A DNA stretch of 64,000 nt from positions 434,001 to 498,000 of the forward strand of contig CP119308.1 of NCBI GenBank assembly GCA_029203165.1, in the 5' to 3' direction. This DNA comes from Candidatus Microbacterium colombiense (GTDB lineage: Bacteria; Actinomycetota; Actinomycetes; Actinomycetales; Microbacteriaceae). The notes beneath the pieces were generated by a model, which did not search any database, had not been told where the DNA came from, and was given only the letters and a program-made list of their open reading frames with translations. Below are positions 1 to 7,169 of this stretch, piece by piece. Every line of letters begins with the position of its first letter. Positions within the stretch are counted from its first letter, which is position 1. The translations under genes were made by a program, and so were the position numbers.

Positions 1-82
1 CGAGGGCGATGAGTGCGATGACACCCATCCTGCTCGCGGTGAGGCGCCGCAGCTCGGCGGCGATCATGGCGGGAACCTTCAT
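1..82 (-). CDS. YhgE/Pip-like membrane protein, N-terminal fragment
   Basis: Only the first 27 codons lie in the window; the gene runs off the left edge. The start ATG (82..80) overlaps the stop of the upstream gene as ATGA, so the two are translationally coupled. The peptide begins MKVPAMIAAELRR and then enters a hydrophobic stretch (MGVIALIAL), a cytoplasmic basic tip followed by a first membrane helix. That start and its position after an ABC-ATPase-like gene and a TetR gene fit the YhgE/Pip family of large membrane proteins related to ABC-2 permeases. The family call is inference from a short fragment and context. Confidence 0.5.
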   Translation of the reverse strand, partial: MKVPAMIAAELRRLTASRMGVIALIAL

Positions 83-900
83 CGTTCGGCTCCTGTGTCT
101 GTGTCTGGGGCTGGGTCTGTGTCTGGGGCTGGGGCTGGGGCTGGGGTTGGGTCTGTGTCGGTGTCGAAACCGAGGTCGACGGCATCCGCGTCGGCGTGTT
201 CATCGGCGACATGCTCATCCGGGGGAGAGTCGTCTCCGTTTTCGGACGGGGGCTCCACCTCGGCCTCGACCTCATCAAGCCTGGGCTGCGGGCCGGAGGC
301 GTTGATCGCCTCGAACTCCTGCATCCGTTCGAGGGCGACGGCGGCGGATCCGCCGATGATCACGAGCATGGCGTAGCCGCGGTCGGCGAATTCCGCGGCG
401 ATGCGCCACCATCCGTCGGGGGTTCCCCCGTGACGGTCCGGCGACACCAGCACGACACCGTCGACGCCCTCGCGCAGCACGGCCAGCTCGCAGAGGATGC
501 GCACGCGCACCGCGGGGTCGATGTTGCCGATCGGCACCGATGCCAGCTCAGCGAATCCGAGCTGCGTGAGCCAGCGTCGGGCGTGCACGGGCGTCGCACC
601 CACGCCGGCGAACATCAGCTCTTCGCCGACGACGCCCGACAGCGCGATGTCGGCATGCGGATCGCTCACGTCGGGCGCATCGACCAGGGCGACACGGCGG
701 CGGAGGGCCTTCGCGTCGGCAGTGTCGTCGATCGTCACGCGACCGGCGTTCGGCCGCATCCGCCCGCTCGCGATCAGGCCAAGGACGGTCGGACGCTGCT
801 CGGTCTCGGCCAGGGCGTAGCGCACGGCCCCGCTGTGGAACTCGAGGCTGGTCGTCGGGAGCGCGCGGCCCTTGTCGACGCTGTGGAGTGTGATCCTCAT
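79..900 (-). CDS. Degenerate ABC-ATPase-like protein, partner of YhgE/Pip
   Basis: 273 residues, starting MRITLHSVDKGRALP; the ATG overlaps the stop of the TetR gene as ATGA. The body follows the ABC-ATPase plan (early beta strands, RPNAGRVTIDD where ABC proteins have RPTSGxVxxxG, RVALVDAPDVSDP, a late strand GVVLVSPDRHGG in the Walker B position). However, the Walker A segment is replaced by AETEQRPT, no LSGGQ signature is present, and there is no catalytic Asp-Glu. The last 60 residues are acidic and end in Pro-Ala and Asp-Thr repeats. It probably cannot hydrolyse ATP and may be a scaffold or regulator of the downstream membrane protein. The role is inferred from position. Confidence 0.6.
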   Translation of the reverse strand: MRITLHSVDKGRALPTTSLEFHSGAVRYALAETEQRPTVLGLIASGRMRPNAGRVTIDDTADAKALRRRVALVDAPDVSDPHADIALSGVVGEELMFAGVGATPVHARRWLTQLGFAELASVPIGNIDPAVRVRILCELAVLREGVDGVVLVSPDRHGGTPDGWWRIAAEFADRGYAMLVIIGGSAAVALERMQEFEAINASGPQPRLDEVEAEVEPPSENGDDSPPDEHVADEHADADAVDLGFDTDTDPTPAPAPAPDTDPAPDTDTGAER

Positions 901-1517
901 GCTTCGTCCTCCTGCGTCGCGACATCGGGATGCGCCGTCAACAGTGCCTCGGCCTCGTGCCAGGAGAGCCCGGCGATGCTCAGAACTGTCCGCACGGCGA
1001 TGCCTTCGGCCTGGGCGCTGGACGCATCGGTGCGCGACACCACGGCGCGCGCCATCTCCTCGATCAGGCGCGCGAGCGTGGGAGCCGTGAGGTCGGTGCG
1101 GAAGCTGCCGTCTTCCTGACCTCGCTGCACGAGGGCGGCGAGGGCGAGACGCAGGGGGGCGAGGGCGGCGGCGGTGTGCTCGACGTGCGCTTCGTCGAGC
1201 GCGAGGGCGGCGGCGACCTGCACGTGCGCCGCCTCTTGCCACAGAAGCGCGGCGAGGCGGGCGAGGGCGAGGCGGGCGTCGGCATCGGTCACGGTCGCGG
1301 CGATCGCGTTGAAACGCTGCGCTCCGTGCGCGATGAGCTCGCGGATGAGGGCCTCGCGGTCGTCGAAGTGGCCGTAGAGCGTGCGGCGGGAGAGTCCGGC
1401 GGTACGGGCGATCACGTCGATCGAGGCATGAGGGTCGACGGCGAGGGCGGTGCGGGCGGCGGAGAGGATGCCGGCGCGGTTCTCGACGGCATCGCGGCGG
1501 GGTGCGCGGGTTGTCAT
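897..1517 (-). CDS. TetR-family transcriptional regulator
   Basis: 206 residues from MTTRAPRRDAVENR. The N-terminal 50 residues form a TetR DNA-binding domain (AGILSAARTAL, then the helix-turn-helix around IDVIARTAGLSRRTLYGHFDDREALI); the rest is an alanine/leucine-rich helical ligand domain. I chose this ATG over a GTG 12 codons upstream because a -10-like TACGAT ends 6 nt before it and the longer version would cover the promoter. It is the first gene of an operon with the ATPase-like protein and the YhgE/Pip gene, both joined by ATGA overlaps, so it probably represses its own operon. Confidence 0.85.
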   Translation of the reverse strand: MTTRAPRRDAVENRAGILSAARTALAVDPHASIDVIARTAGLSRRTLYGHFDDREALIRELIAHGAQRFNAIAATVTDADARLALARLAALLWQEAAHVQVAAALALDEAHVEHTAAALAPLRLALAALVQRGQEDGSFRTDLTAPTLARLIEEMARAVVSRTDASSAQAEGIAVRTVLSIAGLSWHEAEALLTAHPDVATQEDEA

Positions 1518-1523
1518 GCCTCC

Positions 1524-1553
1524 ATCGTACTTATAGTGCACAACCATGTGCAA
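1524..1553 (-). promoter_or_regulatory. Promoter and operator of the TetR/YhgE operon
   Basis: On the minus strand TTGCAC (1553..1548), an 18-bp spacer and TACGAT (1529..1524) precede the TetR start by 6 nt, predicting a nearly leaderless transcript. The spacer holds the inverted repeat TGCACatggttGTGCA (1537-1552), a plausible TetR autorepression site. Confidence 0.5.
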
Positions 1554-1590
1554 GATAGTTCGGCGTACTCACAGGTGCTCCACGCCCGCC

Positions 1591-1688
1591 GTTCACAACT
1601 CCTCAAACTTCGGGGGAGTGTCGCCGGAATTCTCCGGAACGGCGGGCGCCACGGCATCCCAGCCGCCCGGCGTTGAGGAGTTATGAAC
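1591..1688. repeat. Dispersed palindromic element, copy 1
   Basis: A 98-bp intergenic element. The left end GTTCACAACTCCTCAA (1591-1606) and right end (1673-1688) are inverted repeats with one mismatch in 16. The interior is G+C-rich and holds a secondary palindrome around CCGGAATTCTCCGG. The same termini bound elements at 19125-19233 and 59051-59136. It carries no open frame and resembles a small non-autonomous (REP/MITE-like) repeat; mobility is inferred only. Confidence 0.7.
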
Positions 1689-1713
1689 GCGCGCCGGGCG
1701 AGACCACGCACGC

Positions 1714-1749
1714 AGAAGGGGGCGGATGCCGCAGCACCCGCCCCCTTCT
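1714..1749 (-). terminator. Hairpin terminator downstream of argG
   Basis: AGAAGGGGGCGG pairs with CCGCCCCCTTCT in a stem that closes over a short loop, 10 nt beyond the argG stop. There is no long T run, usual for high-G+C genomes. Confidence 0.6.
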
Positions 1750-1759
1750 GGCAGAAACG

Positions 1760-3193
1760 TCAGTCGGTGCCGGAGTCGAAGGCCGCGCCCTCGGATGCCG
1801 AGTCGACGGCCCCGGCGAGCGTCTCGTCGACCTCTTCGACGGAACCGGTGATCTCGCCGGACTCACCCGCCGTCACGCGTCCGACGAGCTCGCCCGTCGC
1901 GCCGCCGACCAGGCCGAGTCCGGCGTACTGCTCGAGGCGTGCCCGCGAGTCGGCGATATCGAGGTTGCGCATCGTGAGCTGGCCGATGCGGTCGACCGGG
2001 CCGAAGGCGGCGTCGCCGACGCGCTCCATCGACAGCTTCTCCGGGCCGTATGACAGGTTCGGCGACACCGTGTCGAGGATCGTCCAGTCGTCGCCGCGGC
2101 GCAGGCGGATCGTGACGGTACCCGAGATCGTGAGGCCGACCCAGCGCTGGATCGACTCGCGCAGCATGAGCGACTGCGGCTCGAGCCAGCGTCCCTCGTA
2201 CATGAGGCGGCCGAGGCGGCGGCCCTGCTCGTGGTAGGTAGCGAGGGTGTCCTCGTTCAGGATGCCGTTGACGAGACGCTCGTACGCGATGAACAGCAGT
2301 GCCATGGCCGGGGCCTCGTAGATGCCGCGCGACTTCGCCTCGATGATGCGGTTCTCGATCTGGTCGCTCATGCCGAGGCCGTGGCGTCCGCCGATGGTGT
2401 TGGCCTCCATGACCAATGCCACGGGGTCGCTGAACTCGACGCCGTTGATCGCGACCGGGCGACCGGCCTCGAAGGTCACGGTGACGTCTTCGGTCTCGAT
2501 CGCGACCGAGGGATCCCAGAACTTCACGCCCATGATCGGGTCGACGGTCTCGAGCGACACGTCGAGGTGCTCGAGGGTCTTGGCCTCGTGCGTCGCACCC
2601 CAGATGTTCGCGTCGGTCGAGTAGGCCTTCTCCGCCGAATCGCGGTACGGGAAGTCGCGGGCGACGAGCCAGTCGCTCATCTCCTTGCGGCCGCCGAGCT
2701 CGGTCACGAAGTCGGCGTCGAGCCACGGCTTGTACACGCGCAGGCGCGGGTTGGCGAGCAGGCCGTAGCGGTAGAACCGCTCGATGTCGTTGCCCTTGTA
2801 GGTGGAGCCGTCGCCCCAGATGTCGACGCCGTCTTCCTTCATCGCACGCACGAGCATGGTGCCGGTGACAGCGCGACCAAGGGGTGTCGTATTGAAGTAG
2901 GTCTTGCCGCCGGAGCGGATGTGGAAGGCGCCGCACGACAGCGCGACCAGTCCCTCTTCGACCAGCGCGGTCTTGCAGTCGACGAGGCGCGAGGCTTCGG
3001 CGCCGTACTCCAGCGCGCGCCCGGGGATCGATGCGATGTCGTCTTCGTCGTACTGGCCGAGGTCGCCGGTGTACGTGAAGGGCACAGCGCCCTTCTCGCG
3101 CATCCAGGCGACGGCGACGGAGGTGTCGAGTCCTCCGGAGAAGGCGATGCCGACGCGCTCGCCGACGGGAAGGGACTGGAGGACCTTGGACAT
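1760..3193 (-). CDS. argG: Argininosuccinate synthase
   Basis: 477 residues. Catalyses ATP-dependent condensation of citrulline with aspartate to argininosuccinate, the penultimate step of arginine synthesis. The N-terminus carries the PP-loop nucleotide motif SGGLDTS (residues 19-25), and the blocks TYTGDLGQYDEDD, GDGSTYKGNDIERF and SDQIENRIIEAKSRG match the long (E. coli-type) ArgG form rather than the ~400-residue form common in actinobacteria. On the minus strand TAGACT (3206..3201) lies 7 nt before the ATG and a GGGGAG overlaps the gap, so the mRNA is probably leaderless or almost so. It stands alone, with terminator-like hairpins on both sides; no other arg genes are in the window. Confidence 0.95.
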   Translation of the reverse strand: MSKVLQSLPVGERVGIAFSGGLDTSVAVAWMREKGAVPFTYTGDLGQYDEDDIASIPGRALEYGAEASRLVDCKTALVEEGLVALSCGAFHIRSGGKTYFNTTPLGRAVTGTMLVRAMKEDGVDIWGDGSTYKGNDIERFYRYGLLANPRLRVYKPWLDADFVTELGGRKEMSDWLVARDFPYRDSAEKAYSTDANIWGATHEAKTLEHLDVSLETVDPIMGVKFWDPSVAIETEDVTVTFEAGRPVAINGVEFSDPVALVMEANTIGGRHGLGMSDQIENRIIEAKSRGIYEAPAMALLFIAYERLVNGILNEDTLATYHEQGRRLGRLMYEGRWLEPQSLMLRESIQRWVGLTISGTVTIRLRRGDDWTILDTVSPNLSYGPEKLSMERVGDAAFGPVDRIGQLTMRNLDIADSRARLEQYAGLGLVGGATGELVGRVTAGESGEITGSVEEVDETLAGAVDSASEGAAFDSGTD

Positions 3194-3232
3194 GCTCCCC
3201 AGTCTATCGGCGGGCGGCGTGTCGCCCTGTGC

Positions 3233-3270
3233 CGCATGACGCTCGGGCCCGGCGCACCGGGCGTCATGCG
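3233..3270 (-). terminator. Hairpin terminator downstream of the VOC gene
   Basis: CGCATGACGCTCGG (3233-3246) pairs with CCGGGCGTCATGCG (3257-3270), 14 bp with one G-U-type pair, 25 nt past the stop of the VOC gene and upstream of the argG promoter. Confidence 0.6.
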
Positions 3271-3294
3271 ACGTGGCCAGGGTGCGGCCGTGTC

Positions 3295-3663
3295 TCAGGC
3301 GCGGTCGTGCAGTGTGATCCGGTAGCCGTCGGGGTCAGCGAACGTGAACGTGCGGCCGAAGGGTCCGTCGATCGGGTCGGCGACGATCGTGTGGCCGTCG
3401 GCGACCAGGGCGTCGTGGATGCTCTGCACATCGGTGGCGTGCAGCCAGATGGCCGCGCCGATGCCGGGCTGGCTGACGGAGTCGAGGTCGGTTCCCGGGG
3501 CGAGGTCGCGGAGGGCGAAGGCGATCGGCGCTGTGTCGAAGACGACGGCGTGCGGTGGGCCGGCCGGGGAGCGGACGAGGCCGAGGTAGTTCTCGTAGAA
3601 GGCCCGCGATGCGGCGAGGTCGCGTGCCTGAAGGGAGATGAAGTCGGGGCCGGTGACGGGCAT
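3295..3663 (-). CDS. VOC-family (glyoxalase/bleomycin resistance-like) protein
   Basis: 122 residues with the single-module VOC fold: opening strand DFISLQARDLAASRAFYENYLGL, the middle AAIWLHATDVQSIHDALVADGH, and the closing FTFADPDGYRITLHD, where the Asp-Pro-Asp-Gly-Tyr is the family hallmark. Such proteins are metal-dependent dioxygenases, isomerases or drug-binding proteins; the substrate cannot be told from sequence. It is divergent from a MarR gene, and two identical-half operators lie in the 62-bp gap, so the MarR protein very likely controls it, suggesting a role in detoxification of a compound sensed by that regulator. Confidence 0.85.
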   Translation of the reverse strand: MPVTGPDFISLQARDLAASRAFYENYLGLVRSPAGPPHAVVFDTAPIAFALRDLAPGTDLDSVSQPGIGAAIWLHATDVQSIHDALVADGHTIVADPIDGPFGRTFTFADPDGYRITLHDRA

Positions 3664-3682
3664 GTGAGTTCCTTGCTCTCGG

Positions 3683-3726
3683 TGTCAGTTTTCTGACATG
3701 AGTCAATCTATGTCAGAATACTGACA
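3683..3726. promoter_or_regulatory. Twin MarR operators in divergent promoter
   Basis: Two palindromes TGTCAGttttCTGACA (3683-3698) and TGTCAGaataCTGACA (3711-3726) lie 28 bp apart centre to centre. The second touches the MarR start codon, implying a leaderless or very short leader and autoregulation. Confidence 0.75.
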
Positions 3727-4220
3727 TGAGTCAAGACGGCATCGACCTGGAGACCTCGCTCGGCTATCTGCTGAAGGAGGCATCGAGTGCCCTCCGCTCC
3801 GCGATGGAAGACGTGTTGCGGCCCCTCGGCATGACGATCACGCACTACTCCTGCCTCGAGCTGCTGGCCCAGCGCCCCGGGCTCTCGAACTCCGCGCTCG
3901 CCCGCGGTGCGTTCGTGACGCGGCAGTCGATGAACGTGCTCCTGCAGAACCTCGAGCGCGACGGATTCGTGACCCGTCCGTCCGAGGCTCCGGTCGGCAA
4001 GGTGCTGCCGACCAGCCTCACACCGCGCGGACGCCGCCGCCTGGCGACGGCGAGCGCTGCGGTGCGTTCGGTGGAGCAGCGGATGCTGGCACGCATGACC
4101 TCGACCGAGCAGGCGAACGCGTTCGCGGCACTGCAGAGCATGATCACCTCCTTGCGCGCCGGAAGCGGTGGCAGCGGCGCCGGCAGCGGCGACCCCGACA
4201 GCACCGACGACGCCGGGTAG
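3726..4220 (+). CDS. MarR-family transcriptional regulator
   Basis: 164 residues. Winged-helix DNA-binding core: THYSCLELLAQRPGLSNSALARGAFVTRQSMNVLLQNLERDGFVTRP (HTH followed by recognition helix), then the wing region VLPTSLTPRGRRRLATA. The last 20 residues are a Gly/Ser/Asp tail. MarR proteins act as dimers on short palindromes and release DNA on binding small phenolic or oxidising ligands. The gene starts at the edge of one of two perfect palindromes and faces the VOC gene, so the regulator probably represses both itself and that gene. Confidence 0.9.
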   Translation: MSQDGIDLETSLGYLLKEASSALRSAMEDVLRPLGMTITHYSCLELLAQRPGLSNSALARGAFVTRQSMNVLLQNLERDGFVTRPSEAPVGKVLPTSLTPRGRRRLATASAAVRSVEQRMLARMTSTEQANAFAALQSMITSLRAGSGGSGAGSGDPDSTDDAG

Positions 4221-4278
4221 GCGGGTCGTCCCTGACAGCAGGCCGCCGAAGTGGGAGAGTGGCCCACGGAGGTAGGAC

Positions 4279-4986
4279 ATGGCCGAAGCAGTGCTCTGGG
4301 GTGTGGTCGCGGCGGCGCCACTTTTCATCGGTGCGGTGCTCGCGTTGCTCCGGAAATGGCCCCCGCGGTGGCTGGGCATCGTCCTCGGCTTCGGTGCAGG
4401 CGCCCTGATGGCATCCATCGCCTTCGAGCTCTGGGAGGAGGGCCTCGCGCTCGCCGGTCCCATCCCGCTCGTCGCCGGCGTGGCCGCCGGGGCACTGAGT
4501 TACTACATCGCCGACCGCATCCTCGACGCCAGGGCGGCGAAGGCGAAACAGCAGGCCGGCGGCGGTCAGCTCGCCGTCGGGGCACTGCTCGACGGCATCC
4601 CGGAGCAACTCGTCCTCGGCATCGGACTCGCCTCGGGCGAACCGGTGAGTGTCGCGCTCGTCGTCGCGATCCTCGTCTCCAACCTGCCCGAGTCGATCGG
4701 CTCGGCCTCCGACCTGCTGCAGTCCGGAATGGCCCGCTCGCGGGTGCTCTGGCTCTGGGCCGGTGTCGCCGTGATCTGCGCGCTCGCGACGGTCGCCGGC
4801 TTCGGCCTCGCCAGTGCCACGGGCGACGAGTTCCGCGCCGGGGCGAGCGGTTTCGCAGCCGGCGCCCTGCTGGTGATGCTCGTCGACTCGATGATCCCCG
4901 AGGCGCAGCAGAAGGCGAAGGAGTCGACGGGGCTCGCGACCGTGCTCGGCTTCGCGCTCGCCGCGGGCCTCGCCCTCTCCTCCTGA
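4279..4986 (+). CDS. ZIP-like membrane protein
   Basis: 235 residues, about seven membrane helices. GGAGG (4268-4272) sits 6 nt before the ATG. Three motifs recall ZIP metal transporters: LLDGIPEQLVLGI, VSNLPESIGSAS and VDSMIPEAQ, corresponding to the paired metal-site helices (HxxPEG and NxPE-type segments). The usual histidine of the first site is Asp here and no His-rich loop is present, so metal specificity or transport activity may differ. It sits alone between the MarR gene and an esterase gene. Confidence 0.75.
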   Translation: MAEAVLWGVVAAAPLFIGAVLALLRKWPPRWLGIVLGFGAGALMASIAFELWEEGLALAGPIPLVAGVAAGALSYYIADRILDARAAKAKQQAGGGQLAVGALLDGIPEQLVLGIGLASGEPVSVALVVAILVSNLPESIGSASDLLQSGMARSRVLWLWAGVAVICALATVAGFGLASATGDEFRAGASGFAAGALLVMLVDSMIPEAQQKAKESTGLATVLGFALAAGLALSS

Positions 4987-5123
4987 CCTCGGCCGACACG
5001 GCCCCGCCAACCGGCGGCTCCGGCGCTGCGGATCGACCGCGGCTGGCGGGTTACGCTCAGGGGCGACGTGCAGGAGTCTGGCGGGAAGCCGCCGCCGTGG
5101 CGACCGAGAACAAAGGAGTTCTG

Positions 5124-6092
5124 ATGACCGAAACGACCCTCCGCCCTCCGTTCGACCCGGAACTGGAGGCGGCACTCGCCCTCGTCGGCGACCAGCTGCC
5201 CTCGACGCTGACGCCCGAGATGATCCCGTTGCTGCGCCAGAACCCGGTGAGCGCCGACGACGAGATCTTCGCCGTGCTCGCCGACCGCGGCTTCACCCGT
5301 CGCGACGTCACGATCGCCGGTCACGAGGGCGATGACATCGTCGTCACCGTGATCGAGAAGGAGGGGCGCACCGGCACCGGCCCCGGCTTCTTCCACACGC
5401 ACGGCGGCGGCATGATCATCGGCAACCGGTGGCTCGGCGTCGTCGGTTTCCTCGACTGGGCCGAGCGTTTCAACGGGGTCATCGTCACGGTGGAGTACCG
5501 CTTGGCGCCGGAGTTCCCCGACCCCTACCCGGTGGAGGACTGCTACGCGGGGCTCGTCTGGACCGCCGATCACGCGGCGGAGCTCGGCATCGACGCCACC
5601 CGCATCCTGATCGGCGGGGGCAGCGCCGGCGGTGGCCTCGCCGCCGGTACGACCCTGCTCGCCCGGGATCGTCGCGGCCCGGCACTCATCGGCCAGCTGC
5701 TCATCTACCCGATGCTCGACGACCGCGACGAGAGCGTCTCGACGCAGCAGATCGACGGCATCGGCGTCTGGGATCGCGGCTCCAACATCACCGGATGGAG
5801 CGCGCTGCTCGGCGACCGCAAGGGCACGGACGACGTGTCGATCTATGCCGCCCCTGCTCGCGCGACCGATCTGACCGGACTCCCGCCCGCGTTCATCGAC
5901 TGCGGCAGCGCCGAGGTCTTCCGCGATGAGGATGTCGCCTACGCCACGAAGCTGTGGGAGGCCGGGGTTCAGGCGGAGCTGCACGTCTGGGCCGGGGGAT
6001 TCCACGGATTCGATATGTTCGCGCCGCACGCCGCCGTCGCCCAGGCGATGCTCGCCGCCCGGAACGACTGGGTGAACCGGCTGCTCGGCTGA
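5124..6092 (+). CDS. Alpha/beta hydrolase, HSL-type esterase
   Basis: 322 residues. Contains the oxyanion HGGG (in THGGGMIIG) of the hormone-sensitive-lipase family, the nucleophile elbow GGSAGG with catalytic Ser, and the C-terminal catalytic His in AGGFHGFD; the acid is probably the Asp in DCGSAEVFRDEDV. Expected to hydrolyse short-chain acyl esters in the cytoplasm; no signal peptide is seen. AAAGGAG (5112-5118) precedes the ATG by 5 nt and fixes the start; the open frame extends far upstream but that part overlaps the ZIP-like gene. Followed by an inverted repeat and a regulator that may control it. Confidence 0.9.
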   Translation: MTETTLRPPFDPELEAALALVGDQLPSTLTPEMIPLLRQNPVSADDEIFAVLADRGFTRRDVTIAGHEGDDIVVTVIEKEGRTGTGPGFFHTHGGGMIIGNRWLGVVGFLDWAERFNGVIVTVEYRLAPEFPDPYPVEDCYAGLVWTADHAAELGIDATRILIGGGSAGGGLAAGTTLLARDRRGPALIGQLLIYPMLDDRDESVSTQQIDGIGVWDRGSNITGWSALLGDRKGTDDVSIYAAPARATDLTGLPPAFIDCGSAEVFRDEDVAYATKLWEAGVQAELHVWAGGFHGFDMFAPHAAVAQAMLAARNDWVNRLLG

Positions 6093-6100
6093 TTCCGATG

Positions 6101-6131
6101 CCCTATGGGGTCGCCGGTCGACCCCATAGGG
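6101..6131. promoter_or_regulatory. 13-bp inverted repeat overlapping the regulator promoter
   Basis: CCCTATGGGGTCG (6101-6113) and CGACCCCATAGGG (6119-6131) form a perfect inverted repeat around a 5-bp centre, 8 nt after the esterase stop. TAGGGT (6127-6132) in the right arm looks like the -10 of the following gene, so it could be an operator, a terminator of the esterase gene, or both. Confidence 0.5.
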
Positions 6132-6146
6132 TGGAATCCCCGTGCG

Positions 6147-7154
6147 ATGGAGCCCGACATGCAAGATCTGCTGGGGCGGCTCACCGCCCTCGACCCGGAT
6201 GCGAGCGAGACCCTCAAGGTCGTCTCCTACTTCGACACGCTCGTGGCGCGCTCGGTCGGCGTCGAGAGCATGCTGCGGGGTGCGGCGGTGCTCAGCGGAG
6301 CCACGGTGGGGCAGCGCGATGCGCGTCAGATCATCCGCGTGCGCGCTGACGGCGTGCGCATCGAGCCCGTCGATCCGGGTGAGCGATGGATGCTGCGCGA
6401 CAGCGGGACGGATGCCGTCGCCTGGATCGAGCGCGAGGGAGAGCCGCACACGAATGACGCGATGATCCTCGAGCGCCTCACGCTCGCCCTCGGCATCCTG
6501 CGTGCCCGCCGCACCGGCGACGCGGAGAGCGCGGTCGAGCTGGTGATCAGCTCCTTCGCGGGCGAGGGCGAACGATCGGCCGCTCTGAGCCGGCTGCGGC
6601 TGCCCGTGGGCGCGGTGCGGGTGATCGCCTCGCCGCCCGATCCGGCACCGGCGTTGCGGCATCCGTCCGCCGTGGTCGCCACGCGTCACGGGCTCACCCG
6701 GGCCACCATCATCGCCGCCGATGCCACCCCCGCCGAGGCCTGGGAGGGCGCCGACGATCTGCGCCTGGGCATCGGCAGCGCCGGAACCGGGGCGGAGCTT
6801 GCGGGATCGTGGTCCGACGCGCTGATCGCCGTGCGGTTGACCTCGCCGGAGGAGCCGGTCGTCGATGCGGAAGACCTCGGTGCCTTCCTGTTGATCGCCG
6901 CCGCGGCCGACTCCGGGGCGATGCATCCCGACGCCGCCGCGCTCGAGCGGCTCGATGCCCGCACTCGGGAGCTGCTCGATGCGGTGGTCCACGAGCAGAG
7001 CGTGCGTGCAGCCGCTGTGCGCCTCGGCCGTCACCACTCCAGCGTGCAGGACCGGCTCATCGCCGTGATCGATCAGCTCGGCTACGACCCGCGCACGCCG
7101 CGGGGGCAGATGCGATTCACCGTGGCGCGGATGCTGCTGCGCCTCGCGCACTGA
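6147..7154 (+). CDS. PucR-like helix-turn-helix regulator
   Basis: 335 residues from MEPDMQDLLGRL. The final 70 residues hold a helix-turn-helix of the PucR/CdaR C-terminal type: LDARTRELLDAVVHEQSVRAAAVRLGRHHSSVQDRLIAVIDQLG, where a spaced pattern of a first helix plus R(H)xSSVQxRL matches the family's xNTxxYRLxRI segment. The N-terminal 260 residues have an alternating strand-helix pattern but no domain I can name; it may be a sensory GAF-like fold. The start is uncertain (an ATG four codons later is possible). It may bind the inverted repeat at 6101-6131 and control itself or the esterase. Confidence 0.65.
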   Translation: MEPDMQDLLGRLTALDPDASETLKVVSYFDTLVARSVGVESMLRGAAVLSGATVGQRDARQIIRVRADGVRIEPVDPGERWMLRDSGTDAVAWIEREGEPHTNDAMILERLTLALGILRARRTGDAESAVELVISSFAGEGERSAALSRLRLPVGAVRVIASPPDPAPALRHPSAVVATRHGLTRATIIAADATPAEAWEGADDLRLGIGSAGTGAELAGSWSDALIAVRLTSPEEPVVDAEDLGAFLLIAAAADSGAMHPDAAALERLDARTRELLDAVVHEQSVRAAAVRLGRHHSSVQDRLIAVIDQLGYDPRTPRGQMRFTVARMLLRLAH

Positions 7155-7169
7155 CGCGAGGCCCGACGG

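Noticed and set aside
95..376. Long open frames antisense to the first gene with Gly/Leu or Ser/Val repeats
   Set aside because: Shadow of the Pro-Ala/Asp-Thr repeat coded on the minus strand; no ribosome site and no recognisable domain.
4251..5123. 613-codon frame fusing upstream sequence to the esterase
   Set aside because: The first 290 codons are an out-of-frame Arg-rich reading of the ZIP-like gene; AAAGGAG-ATG at 5124 gives the real start.
4566..7151. 861-codon minus-strand frame across three plus-strand genes
   Set aside because: Composition is that of a complementary shadow, and it overlaps genes with clear motifs on the other strand.
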